Source: Norana najaformis (Eukaryota > Annelida > Clitellata > Crassiclitellata > Hormogastridae). From it: a stretch of DNA of 64,000 nt. Positions 12,701 to 23,500 of the stretch are shown in pieces. A program made the translations under genes and the position numbers. The notes beneath the pieces are model-generated. The model was not told the origin of the DNA. It did no database searches and worked only from the letters and a program-made list of their open reading frames with translations. Each line of letters opens with the position of its first letter. Within the stretch, counting starts at the first letter, position 1. Location of the stretch: contig OZ029927.1 in the NCBI GenBank assembly GCA_964023275.1, positions 23,636,980-23,700,979 of the forward strand, read 5' to 3'.

Positions 12701-15001
12701 TGATACACGTGCCTGCAAAAGCTATTGAAAAATGGTCAAAATACTTAGGACAATATGTGTGCATCGTGAATACCGGACACAGCCAAGTCAAGCAAACAGC
12801 AAATATTTATGCTGCTGTTACAACTGTTGCTGTTACAACTGTTGCTGTTACAACTGTTGCTGTTGCAACTGTTGCTGTTCCAACAGGTAAGAACCGTTAT
12901 TGGTAAGAAAAGATAATGGCCTGATGAAGTATGAGTAATTTCTTGCAACAGGTGCCCTTTTCAAATGCGTTCTTATAGAAACGTGTAAACAGATGGTGTT
13001 ACATCTACCCTTTCAGTTTCAATGCTGATATCATGCTCAATAATTGAGTGAATAACTCACATGATGTCAGTTAGCTATGATGGACCGTAGCTTGAAGATA
13101 TTTCGTCGATAGTGTTTCCATGTTGATGAACTGTTTTTGTCAATGAAATTTAACATCGTTTAGAGCGTCACTGGTTTGTTTCCCTCTAGTGCGTCGCTTT
13201 ACCAATTTCGACTACTGTTCTAATTAACTCTCGATTAACATTCTAAATTGTTTTAATTTAGAAAACTGCAAAGTAAACTCCAGTAGACTCCATCCGGAAA
13301 CAGCCCCAGAATTCTGTATTAAGTCCCAGGTAGTGTCTCCAATCTATAAGTGTAATGGACCATATAAAAGACTACAATTACAGCTGCAATTACAAGATAT
13401 CTGGTTACTGCGTGTCTGTCTTGTAAGTGTTGTTGGATTGCTGTTGTTGATATTGGTATATCAGTTGACAAAGCCTTGTGGATTTGGATCAGCACTGGAA
13501 TCGTTGGTGTTCTCATCGTGTTGTTCATCATCTGTTGTGCAGTTTTCAAGTACAAGCGTAACAGAAGAGGTAAACGCTGCAGTACGTAAGATTGATTACA
13601 CAATGCGCCCTACCGTAGTAAATGCAGTCTTGATTCGTCGGTTATTCAGCGCCATTTGAGCGTCTGTCCCTGAAATCGTGCAAAGCAGCACCTATCATCA
13701 GTTCTAAAGAATGAGAAAATAGTTAATGTCTAGTAGATATGTAGCTAAAGAGAATTCCTTATGGAAAAATTCAAAAAAGTCCAACTAGATCAAGCCGAAG
13801 TACCCTATTTATTATTTTTGCGTGTATTATTATATGTGGCTGAAAATGTTTGCAACGTATCTTTAATATTTCGAAGCTGGCAAAACATATTTGTCTTACA
13901 AATCTAAATATCTGCCACTTTGGATTATGCTCATAATGTTTACTGTTGCCTAAGCCGTACACGTTGTTGTTGTTGTTTGCTTTTGTTAATTTGTGCAAAT
14001 ACAACGCGGTCCTAGTGATACGCAAATGTAGAGTAATTATATTATTATAATATTATGCTACACGAACATATACGCTTAATGCCTAGTAGATTTGTAGCCA
14101 TAAGCATGCCTTACTCACTTAAGTGAAGTTTAAAGGTCAGCTTTGTTCAGTGAAGCTTATGTAGCAGACAAGTTTGGCCTATTTTTTTATTAAACGATTA
14201 AGCTTAAATTCTGCCAAACAGGCTAAAATGACAACGGACTTACGTTTCCTTGATTGAATAGTACTGTTGTAGCTCTGATAGAAGGCATATAAGAAATATT
14301 TCTCTTAAATGTACATTAGTTGATTTGTGAAACACCTACCAGTGTAATGTGATCGAATGTAAATCGGTGAAAATTTATCAGGATTACACGAAACCAGCGA
14401 TAAAACGACCAGCTTATTCGCCGGCGCTTATCCAAAGTTCCGCAAAGAGTCGAATACTTATGGTGGCCAAGTCTCAAAGCCATAGTCGAAATTCAGAATA
14501 GTTCGACAAGAGTTGTCAAGTTCTTAACTATTGTGTGTTTTAGACATCGCGAACCACGCCAAAAGAGAAGCATTGACATCAGGTATTGATTCATCATACC
14601 CACTATACGAAACAATTCCTGATCAAGTACTAAGTGACTTGGTTTCTGCTCAGAATATACAGTCACCATTTCCGCGTGATGATGGTTTGAATACTGCACC
14701 AGGTAATAGATCTCAGAATCCCATCGTTGAATCACTTTCTCTAGGTGTGGGAATTGGATATCGCCAGAGCAACAGCAATGAAAGAACCGCAGGTGAGGTT
14801 AACGCACCCTGTGTCTTCAACAGGGTCAGATGCGAAACAACTGTGGACGCAGCTACCCAAACCGACAATCCCGAAATGGAGTGTCAGTGTGCATTGTCTG
14901 GAACTTCCCAAAACAAAGAACACTCGAGAAGTGAGTACATGGCACTGGAGGAAAGGAACCTCGTTACACCATCGTTGTATGCAGAATTGCAGCAGGCCTA
15001 G
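5362..15001 (+). CDS. Receptor gene B (type 1): complete five-Ig transmembrane receptor with ITAM-like tail
   Basis: Exons: 5362-5428, 6203-6308, 7271-7641, 8201-8329, 8480-8588, 9196-9380, 10405-10545, 11177-11350, 12503-12886, 13465-13581, 14544-15001, which join without a frame break into 746 residues. The signal peptide (MWNLCVLCLVVCLYGSSFG) is followed by Ig1 (LECKAEGIP ... YQCFASN), Ig2 (only the strand-F cysteine, YKCTT), Ig3 (LRCFFSG ... YVCTATN), Ig4 (FSCNANA ... IQCNASN, with an extra CRDC) and Ig5 (FECRATSD ... YVCIVNT). A Thr/Val repeat stalk, a helix (LWIWISTGIVGVLIVLFIIC) and KYKRNRR follow. The tail carries YETI, an ATQTD segment and YMAL-x10-YAEL. Ig1-Ig4 resemble L1CAM/neuroglian Ig domains, but there are no FN3 domains. 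The donor after the helix is ambiguous: 13569 also works in the same phase. A polyA signal may be at 15120-15125. Ligand unknown; adhesion or immune recognition is inferred. Confidence 0.88.
5697..5747 (+). repeat. Purine-rich AAG/AGA microsatellite, intron 1 of gene B
   Basis: A short AGA/AAG tract at the position that is expanded to more than 250 bp in D (30250-30510) and F (59150-59435). Confidence 0.8.
6562..6780 (+). repeat. TAG trinucleotide array, intron 2 of gene B
   Basis: A long TAG run is interrupted by CAG units (about 6650-6675). It gives artificial open frames on both strands that are not genes. Confidence 0.9.
9955..10225 (-). mobile_element. tRNA-derived SINE-like repeat (family III) in gene B
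   Basis: On the minus strand a tRNA-like head ends in a B-box-like segment (GTTCGAGC type, around 10075-10090) with an A-box-like GCCGCTGGTTAGAGC. Related copies lie at about 16985, 37870 and 46090. It lies between the Ig3 and Ig4 exons. Confidence 0.5.
11459..11672 (-). mobile_element. tRNA-derived SINE-like repeat (family I) in gene B
   Basis: Reverse complement of the family I element: GGCCTCGACC at the left and the tRNA-like head at the right. It lies in the intron between the second Ig4 exon and the Ig5 exon. Confidence 0.6.
12264..12322 (+). repeat. Degenerate TTAGGG-like interstitial repeats
   Basis: Several GGGTTAG/TTAGGG units, some imperfect, lie in the intron before gene B's Ig5 exon. 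There is no sign of a telomere or subtelomere; a short interstitial patch is the simplest reading. Confidence 0.6.
12812..12880 (+). repeat. 15-bp coding minisatellite in gene B stalk
   Basis: Tandem units of ACAACTGTTGCTGTT encode VTTVA repeats just before the exon end. Genes D, A, C and E have at most one such unit, so the stalk is extended only in B. Confidence 0.85.
14936..14989 (+). other. ITAM-like motif, gene B tail
   Basis: Encodes YMALEERNLVTPSLYAEL near the C-terminus (followed by QQA and stop). It has the same YxxL-x10-YxxL spacing as the type 2 tails even though the rest of the tail differs. Confidence 0.6.
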
Positions 15002-15644
15002 ATGTTCCTCCGCAGACCTAGACTAAACATCCTCCAATATCAACAAAAGTAAAGACTTAAGATAAAATATTGTGCTTACAAGTGTACTTTATTACTCTAA
15101 AGAGAATGAACGCGAGTCAAATAAATGGAGTTGCTGAAAATAATTGAGACATGAGAAATATTTTGCTGTATTTTGGATATTGGGGACATTCAGGCTACCT
15201 TATTTGGATATATGTACACCTGTAGCCTATCTTATTTGGATGTATGTTTACCCGAAAGTTATTTAATTGGACGTTTATGTGGGTATTTACTGGTATTCAG
15301 TACTTATGACATAGAAAGCGACTCTAATTAGCAGTTGACAAACGTGTATTAGTCAAAGCTGCAAAGCTTCTTCATGTCGATGCAGGCTAGAAAGTATATT
15401 CGAGAGATGCTTCAGACTGTAATGTCGATATTTTAAAACAATGAATTCTTTCCTTTTCGTAAATGGATCAAAATGAACGGTTAGTTTAAAACCAAATGCA
15501 TTCTGCTATAAAGTTTTGTGGCAAAGTATTTATTAGACAGGTTGCAACTACGTGCATGTGATCGTTGGAAACGGTACAGTTTATATTGCAAGATATTAAC
15601 TAAAGCTTACAAAACATGACAGACAAAAACTGGCCTGGTTAGCT

Positions 15645-15905
15645 GCATAGCTGGCCTAGTTATCTACATCGGCAAAGCCAAGTAGCCTGTCTGCATGAAG
15701 ATCTCCGGTTCGCAACCCGATCGTGGCTTATTACAGAGATTTTAATCTCGGGTTAGCACGATCCGTACACAGCGACCTTAATTGGCGTGGTGCCCATTGA
15801 ATCGGGCAGCAGTGGTGAAGGATCTCACCTTATCAATTCATTAAAAAGTGAGCAGGGTCGAGGCCATATGGCCGCTATAAAAAACCGCGTACATCTACAT
15901 TTTAC
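15645..15905 (+). mobile_element. tRNA-derived SINE-like repeat (family I)
   Basis: Has the GGTTCGCAACCC box, GGATCTCACC and GAGGCCATATGGCCGCTATA end. The copy at 42825-43075 lies at the matching place after gene D, so the insertion predates the B/D duplication. Confidence 0.65.
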
Positions 15906-15934
15906 AATTTACATATGCATTAAAAGTAAAGCTA

Positions 15935-16195
15935 ATCTTGCACGACCGTAGTGGAACGTTAAGGGGGCACTCATTTCCTGATCTTCGCTTATTCAGCCGC
16001 AGTGGAAGAATCCCAAGGTTCTGGACCCGGGGCCGGCACATCATTTACTTCACAGCTTACGCCAGGACCAAACTCTACTGCTTGGTGACAGATACACATG
16101 TGCGTGAACTACTTACACGGAGTCAGCTCAGCAGGCTCGAACACGCAATTGTTGGTTTACAGACCCAACGCGTTACCAAATAGACCTCCGTGTGG
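15935..16195 (-). mobile_element. tRNA-derived SINE-like repeat (family II)
   Basis: The tRNA-like head is at the right end on the minus strand. The body contains GTTCTGGACCCGGGGCC. Matching copy at 43100-43365. Confidence 0.6.
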
Positions 16196-16689
16196 CAGCC
16201 ATATGAATTGAGCACCATCAGAAATAAACACAAATAAAAATCGACCTTTAGATAACCAGTATCATCAGGGCAGCTATTAACAATAAGCGAAATAAGCGGA
16301 ATGAAAGTATGACTTCATCTTTCTATGTTTATACTGTAATTCAAGAGGAGTTCAGGAACCATTTTCCAGGCTGGTATTTCGCTCATTTGAGTCGTGTTGA
16401 ACCAATCTAATATTATTGTTTTCACTCAGTGGCATATTTAGCAAAGATAAATAAGTGATTTTTATTAGCGCGTGACAAACATCCATATTCTATAAACAAC
16501 GCTAATGTCTTCTAGTGCTGATTAAGCGGATTTCAACCGGACTAATCCTTGCCGATACTTCATTAGATAATGAATCTTGTCTCTTCTGAATGATGCTTAT
16601 CCGTCATCCCGTGTGTTCTGGTCTCACGGATGTGAACTCAATTCTCATCTCTTGAGCCTAGTAATACGGATATGATCTGTGGTTAAAAA

Positions 16690-16877
16690 TTCGGCTTGGC
16701 TTTATTATTACCGTCGACTGATTGGGTAACAGTAACGGCGCTGTAGTAGGTTCTGGATTTGGCTTCATTGTTACAGTCGACTGATTGGGTAACAGTAACG
16801 GCGCTGTAGTAGGTTCTGGATTTGGCTTCATTGTTACCATCGAGTGATTGGTAACGCGCTGTAGTAGGTTCTGGATT
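16690..16877 (+). repeat. Minisatellite, 63-bp unit, nearly three copies
   Basis: Units begin at 16713, 16776 and 16839 (GTCGACTGATTGGG, the third diverged), giving an exact 63-bp period. Both strands have open frames only because the period is a multiple of three. Confidence 0.85.
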
Positions 16878-16984
16878 AGATTTGTTCAAACTCTGTAGTA
16901 ACCAGTGAACGATTAGTAGGAGGAAGATTATTCCACAATCAAGAATGAACCACAGGAAAAAGCTCTAAGCTGAGCCATGGAAGT

Positions 16985-17215
16985 CCTAACCCTAGGTACA
17001 CAAAGATCACCGTCTCAGAGGAGACTCGAACCCGCAATCTCCGCATTACAGACCTAGCGCTATAACCAACCGGCTACTGTGATCTGTAATCTATGTAAAT
17101 CAACGATTGCTGGTTCGAGCTTGCTGAACGGACTCTAGACGTCGGAAGACTGTAAAGCCTCCAGACAAGTTGTTCGAGCCTCAGATTCAGGTTTGTTGAC
17201 CCTGCATGCATAATG
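16985..17215 (-). mobile_element. tRNA-derived SINE-like repeat (family III)
   Basis: On the minus strand it reads as an A-box-like GTAGCCGGTTGGTTATAGCG and a B-box-like GGGTTCGAGTC. Similar to 46090-46360 at the corresponding place in the D-E spacer. Confidence 0.55.
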
Positions 17216-17489
17216 AGAGAAACGTACAATAAATATTCATTCATATTTGTCCGAAAAATTCGTAGAAAGGCGGCCGATGAAAATATCTCAATACATTTTT
17301 ATCGGGAAAAAATATGCAATAATTGCAGACATGAATGATATCAGAAGGGCAAAAGCATTCAATATTTCGCTTAATGAAAATTCTTTATTAATGTGTGTGC
17401 TTTGAAAATCAGAGAGCTTTTTCGTTTCAAAATAATTGTCACTTAAAATTACGAATCTTAGAAAATTTTGGTCCTCCACCTTGCTCTAA

Positions 17490-18999
17490 CCCATTTGTGC
17501 CTAGGGTCCCATAAATGGGAGGAGCAGTTTAAAATTTCGAAATTTCAGTTTGTAGTCTCGAGGTCAGAAAACAATGCAAGAAGTGCAACGCTGGTCTGCA
17601 CATTGACTGCCTTGAACAGTTTCATGAAACGGAATAGAAAACAGACAAGTGGCATGTTTATAGGCCCTACTGTCACAACGAGACACTCGGCAACTGTGTT
17701 CTGTAATATTAGGCTCTGTTATTACCTGTTGTATTACTATTAATTTTGTACTATTAGTATTAACATATTATTTTCTTAGACTAGTTAAATGCAAGCTTTT
17801 TGCTAACTGTCTAAATAGTTTGAGAACTGTAGGCGAACAAACTACCTGTATTATACTCATTTTACCCTTGGACTCATTATACTCATTATACCCATGGTCA
17901 AGCAATGTTGTCGGGTAGCCAAGAGGGTCTGCAAAGAATGGTGGACCGTCTACACATCATATCAAAGCAGTATGGTATGAAAATAAATATCAAGAAGACA
18001 AAGATGATGAGAATAAACAAAGGAGAAGAAACAATAGTAAGAACAGACATCAACGGAGAAGAAATAGAACAAGTAAAAGAATTCTGCTACCCAGGAAGCG
18101 TTGTCACGCAAGATGCCAAGTGTCACAAGGAAATAAAAAGAAGAATAGCATTAGGCAAAGACGCATTCTCAAAACAAAAAGAGTTACTGAGAGGAAAAAT
18201 GAACAAGAACTTGAAGAAACGAATGATTAAAACTCTGATATGGAGCATGGTGCTGTATGGATCTGAAACATAGACCATGAGAATGGAGGACATCAAGAGA
18301 TTGGAGACCTTCGAAATGTGGATTTGGCGCAGGATGGAAAAAGTTAGTTGGATGGAGCACATAACAAATGTCCTCATTTGAAAAGAGTTGAGGAAGAAAG
18401 ATCGTTGATAGATACAATAATGAGTCGACAACGAAAATGGGTTGGTCACATACTGAGAGGGGACTCACTCTTGAGAACGGTAATTGAGGGCAGATTGGAG
18501 GGGAAGAGGACAAGAGGAAGACCCAGACAGATGGGGGGCATTAATTGGATGATGACTGACGGATACAGCAGATTGAAAGAAGAAGCCCAGCGCCGAGAGG
18601 AGTGGCGTCATCGAACGTTTGAACCTGCCTGAGGGCAGAGAACCAAAAGAAGACCCATGGACTAATGGAGCATTTTGTGCAGTTTTTCTTTATTTTTTCT
18701 TATTATCCCTAAATGTTGTTGATTGTTTGTTGCAGATATTCGTGGATATTGACCTTGGTTTAATTAAACTGATTTGACATTTATTTGATGCAAGAATGCA
18801 AGTTGTGGTTATGACTACATGCTCATTAGTTCAGCCACCCTCTCGTGCCTAGCGTCCCAAAAATGGTTATAAAACGCTTATAAAAGTAGCTCAAATTCAC
18901 ATATTATAGAAGCACTGGTGAAATTAATATTTTTCCTTATGTTTGTTCTGTATATACAACAAACTAAAAGTGAATTAGTGAAAAACAGGCACTAATGGG
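17490..18999. mobile_element. piggyBac-like non-autonomous DNA transposon
   Basis: The left end reads CCCATTTGTGCCTAGGGTCC and the right end, reversed, CCCATTAGTGCCTG: the outer ends match at 15 of 16 bases when TTA is included. The right flank is TTAA (19000-19003), the left CTAA (17486-17489), as expected for a decayed TTAA target duplication. Known family facts: piggyBac elements insert at TTAA and often begin CCCWTT. No transposase is present. A second copy of the terminal motif (GTGCCTAGCGTCCCAAAAATGG) lies inside, at about 18846. It carries a LINE reverse transcriptase fragment. Confidence 0.6.
17890..18635 (+). pseudogene. Non-LTR retrotransposon reverse transcriptase, C-terminal fragment, broken
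   Basis: Reading from 17905, the frame gives a reverse transcriptase C-terminal part: GMKINIKKTKMMRIN, FCYPGSVV (usual YLGS) and LIWSMVLYGSET, then a stop in place of the usual Trp (18274). The frame continues as TMRMEDIKRLETFEMWIWRR, then shifts near 18350 into WVGHILRGDSLL and EGKRTRGRPR. The end of the LINE is about 18635. Upstream RT core and endonuclease are missing. It is a dead copy. Confidence 0.8.
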
Positions 19000-19789
19000 T
19001 TAAAACAATAGTCTGAGATTTTTGCATAATGTTATTGACCAATGGCTGTCACTTGTGTATAGTCAAGAAAATCTGCATTTTTCACAAACTGGTTCTGGTG
19101 CAATCCATTTGAAGAGAAGTGCAATGAATATGTTGAAAACGACACTTTTTGTTATGTGCAGAAGGGCCTTAAGTATTTCGTAAAATGTAAGCTTTTGTGC
19201 GAGCCAAATGGAAAGCAGTTTAACTTAACACGCTAAGCGTTTGTTATGGTATCATTCTTCCGTTGTTTAACAGACCATAATTAGGTTAGGTTGCATTTTG
19301 AGGCCAACCTTATGACCGAACATTATATTGAATTTGAGCCTGTCAGACAGGGAAAGAAATCTGATACTTCACTGTTGAAGTTTCTCTTTTGGAGAGTTTT
19401 TATTCACGAGACTATCGCTTGCAGAATCTCGTAGATGTAGATAAACGTAAGTTTGTAGGTCTGTCGAGTTCATTTAAGGTATTTCGCTCATTCAGGTGGT
19501 GTTCAATAATTCAGATTATTTGGAAATAGAGTTTAATTTGGCTTAATTTTCAGTTGACGTGTTGTGCATTAGACTCCGGTTTATAAGGCGGAGCATAATT
19601 TTAGGTTACAATTTTTGATCTAATTTATTATAAAATGGTAATCATAATGCACAAAACATTAATCGGTGGGCGCTTCAAGTGAAATTGCAGTAAAATGATA
19701 ATCCGTTAGAGAAGCCCGTTCGAAATTCCATGGATCACGGAAGTCAGGCTGTGGTGTGCAAGTAAGTTGAATATCCTGTTTACACAACT

Positions 19790-20420
19790 TCACTTGTCGA
19801 CACTGCCCCGTCGTATATCAGAGAGCTCTGTGTTCCAGCTTCGAGTCAGCTTGGTCGGCTTTCGTAGCGCTCTTCAGCCCGTGGAGATGTGGTAGTACCG
19901 CGCTACTGTACTTCAACTTGAGCCATCGTATCCATCATGCAAACTCACCATCACTTCACATCTCGCAATTTCTGCCCAGGTCTTCCATTCCAAACTGAAA
20001 ACAGTCCTAGCTCTGTCGCAGATCCTATCCTCATTATACTTCTTCTCGTTATCTATCCCGCGGACCCAATTCCAAACACCACCCACCGTAGCCGTCTGAC
20101 TGCCTGTCTGCCTTCCTGCCTGCATGAATCTTGGATCTTGACCTGAAACCTATCGGATTCTGTCTTGACTGAGCGCCTGTAAGAAAGTTGGTTCCCGCGA
20201 CTTAGCTTTCGTTGGACGCTTTCGAAATCTCGAGTTTTACCGTTACGATTGTCTCTTCTTATGTATTGCACCGTCCTTCTGGATCAACCTACCTTTGTTT
20301 TAGCATACTGTTGCATTACTCTACGTAACACAAGTATTCAAAATGTCTTAAAGCGAAATTGTTTAGATCAGTTATATAGTCGTGTGTAGTGCTTTTGTGA
20401 ACCATATAAAATGCGCTATA
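19790..20420 (+). mobile_element. CR1/L2-like LINE 3' remnant upstream of gene C, with nested insertion
   Basis: Around 19810 it encodes YIRELCVPASSQLGRLS and SSARGDVVVPR, a pattern common near the C-terminus of CR1/L2-type reverse transcriptases. The matching sequence at 47640-47960 before gene E (YIRELCIPAR) is uninterrupted. Here a TTACGA-tailed repeat splits it (about 19925-20250). Confidence 0.6.
19925..20250 (+). mobile_element. TTACGA-tailed LINE 3' end, upstream of gene C
   Basis: Shares CTGACTGCCTGCCTGCC-like and TCTTGGATCTTGA segments with the insertion at 33807-34150, and ends near GTTACGATTG, a short tail. It is an older, more diverged copy, inserted within the CR1/L2-like remnant. 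Confidence 0.6.
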
Positions 20421-20550
20421 ATAAGTGTCCTGCTTCATGCAATACAGCTTAGCCTACGAACGTTCTGCAGTCTGCAATGCTTGAGCTGAAGTCAAATTCT
20501 CGCCTTGATTCGATCGACAATCAACAGTGAAATCGATCTGAGATAATAAA
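20405..20550 (+). promoter_or_regulatory. Conserved leader/promoter region of type 2 genes (C copy)
   Basis: About 150 bases directly before the start codon are conserved with 47940-48090 before gene E (CAGCTTAGCCTAC, GAGATAATAAAATGG). An AT-rich ATATAAAATGCGCTATA is a possible TATA region. Conservation outside coding sequence supports a regulatory or UTR role; the start site of transcription is unknown. Confidence 0.35.
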
Positions 20551-23500
20551 ATGGAAAATCGGAATTTCTGTCTCGTTTTCCTGGTCGTTTACTCCTGTGA
20601 TTCAATTTCCGGCGAAAGAGACAGTAAGCCTGTTACAAACAATTCTTGAAGGTTGCAATAACAGTAATGCATAAACTCCTTTGAATTTTATCACTTTCGT
20701 TGTCACTGATAGGAATGTCGTCGATATTGCTCCTTAATATATTGCAGTTAAACATACGAAAATAGTAGAACGGAGAATATGGAAAATACATACAGGACAA
20801 TCTGCAGAGGTTGCCCATGCGAAGACGCATTGAGTTTAGGCTACCCCTTGCGTGATGCGTAACTGCCTGGCCGGTTGTGCTTAATGTTGTCTTATAGTGC
20901 TGTGTATTACAGTGTTCACTGTCCATGGCCGGAGATCACATCGCTCTGTAGAGCGGGGTGACCTGCTTGTTTCCCCGCCCGTACTTCCACAATGCAGTGA
21001 TTGGTCCTCCACTCTGGAACCCTACTGTCAATCACCTTGCGACATGAACTTCTCATTTGTCTGCCTCTATTTGGCCAGCGGTTGAAGACCATTTTATTTG
21101 ATCGTGGTCTTATGCTGTCAGGTTGGTTGTCACCAAATAGCCCGGTCTTAAAGCAAAAGTTTTATGCCATTCAGCCACTCGAAGGATAAATAATTGAAGA
21201 ATATGGTTATGCTATAAAATATGTACTTTTATAATTATGCTAATTAAGCATAGCGGCTTTTGTGTTCGTGTAGAGCAAAATTATGTAGGTCTCTTCCTAT
21301 TACGAAACCCAGATATGAAGCTGAAATATGTGCGGGCATAACTTTGTCTCTATTGTTTCAGTTCAAAAGCCGCCAACCATTACAAAAAATCCCCTAGCGA
21401 GTATCATCTACCGAAGTGATGACTCGGTTACATTGGAATGTAAAGCTGAAGGAATACCTGCTGTAGCGTAAGTTACCGACATATTATCTGGCACGGTGGA
21501 TATTACTTTATGTGTGTATTTAAGTACCTGGACATTTGTGTCCTTTGTATTTTGTATGTGGGTATCTGTATTTAAGAACTAACTCCTCAATAGTACTCTT
21601 CAGAAGCGTAAATGTTGAGAGAGTTCGATAAGAATGACAGCACATCCTTTCCGAGGTAAACAGTCGATACCTATTGCACAGTTTAAAATTAACAGGCTTA
21701 ATATGGTTGGAATGTTTTCATGATCTCTTAGATATGAATGGAAAAAGAATGGCTATGAATTAAACCAAAATCTTCCAAATATCCATAAAGGCTCCGACGG
21801 TACAATAACCATAGAACCAGCTACATGGATGGACGAAGGATTCTACCAGTGTTTTGCCAGGAATCAGTACGGCACAGCTTTCTCAATAACCACACATGTT
21901 CAAAGAGCATTTCTTGACTCATCTGTAGGAACACCTATTGTTCTTCGTAAAACCATTCAAGAGGGTATGCCATTTCATATTCAGGCCGATCCACGCAGAA
22001 GTTTCCCAAAGCCCACGTATGGTTGGAAGATTGCAGTTGATCTTGTGGACAAAGATCCAGTTGCACTACGGCTTTCGAAAAGGATACAAATCGCTGAGAA
22101 TGGTAGGACCAAACTTCACTTAACAGTAAGAGTTCTTCTCAATCTTCTCTCCTAAGGAAGACAATGACGCCATTGTTCTCTGTGCTTTGCCATTCCTTAA
22201 CTTCTTTGTAGCCACTTCTAATGTTTTTATCGGTCGTCAAGCGAATCAGCATGTTTTTTCTGTGTAACACAACAGCTTTATTTCTTTCATTTCGTCCTTC
22301 TAGTACTTTCCTAAGGTTCGAATTCATGCGAAATTGAAAAATGTAAGTCTACTGAAACCATTAGCGTTTTATAATTTCAGAACAGGAAGTCTGTGCAGTA
22401 TAGGAGCTAACAGTGTGAAATTGCATTTGCTCAGTAATTCTCAGCCATTAGCGGACATTTATAATTTAATTCGAACTTACTGAGAAATGGTTTTTGTTCA
22501 AATATTATAACGCAGTTTTTCTCTCTCATATATAGTTTTCGTTTTTTGCGTCAGCTAATCTTTCAGATTATTTTCAGGTGATCTCTACTTTGCTTATGCT
22601 CTTCTGGAGGATGACCTTGGTGGAAGAATTTACAAATGCACAACTTTCAACCCTCGCCTTGATGTCACAGCAGGAGGAAGTTATACGCAACTAACGGTGA
22701 CAAGAAGTAAGAACATTTAGGAACCATTAGTGCAAAATAGCCAATTAATATTTTGTTGAATAATTCTCAGGAGCTATTTGATATAAATAAGAAAAACTTT
22801 ATTAATTTAATAGTTGTCTCAATATATATACATGCCTTTGTCACGATACAGATCCAGGAGGCGTCATTCAGTTTGCTCCAACATTAGGATTTGCTTCCGA
22901 AGTACAAACTGTTGCTGTCATTGGAGGAAGTGTAACACTTAGATGCTTCTTCTCTGAATAGTAAGTCTACTGATATGACGCATTTAAAATAAATTATTAC
23001 TTTGATAAAGAAAACTCAGTGTTTTAATCTTTCCACTTGCGACGATTACCAAGAAAGGCGACCTTGCTGCAAGTTTGTCCCCAGCCAACTACTATTTCAA
23101 ATAGATCTTCTGTGGATTTATGAAAACCTGATAAAGACTAAAAATATGGTCGAGTCAGTGAGTCAGTTATTCAGTCAATCAGTCAGTCATTCAGTAAGCC
23201 ATAAAAACCAATAATGATTTTTGACTATTTTGTATGAGTTTTCTCATGCACTGTCATAAATATTTTTCAGTCCAGAGCCAACAATTTCCTGGTCACGGCC
23301 AAAGAATACGCTTCCCATTGGAAGATACATCCTCAATCTGTTCAGTGCTGTATTCACCATCAATAATATTATTGCATCTGATGAGGGAGACTATGTCTGC
23401 ACTGCTTCAAATACCCGAGGAAAAAATACTCATACTTTTCAGATACGCGTTGAAGGTCTGTATTGTATAATTTGCCTTCGAAGCTTCATTTTCGGGATTC

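Larger units (their letters stand above)
15002..20550. other. B-C spacer
   Basis: No receptor gene. It holds two SINE-like elements (15645-16195), a 63-bp minisatellite, a family III SINE, a piggyBac-like element with a nested reverse transcriptase fragment, and LINE 3' remains just upstream of gene C. Segments 17200-17470 and 19010-19780 are recognisably similar to 46380-46620 and 46780-47560 in the D-E spacer. The last 150 bases before gene C match those before gene E. Confidence 0.6.

Noticed and set aside
16658-16889. Minus-strand frames with repeated PNPEPTTAPLLLPNQST
   Set aside because: Open only because of the 63-bp minisatellite; no start context, splice sites or paralogue.
18123-18513. 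Minus-strand frames opposite the reverse transcriptase
   Set aside because: Shadow frames of the LINE fragment on the + strand.
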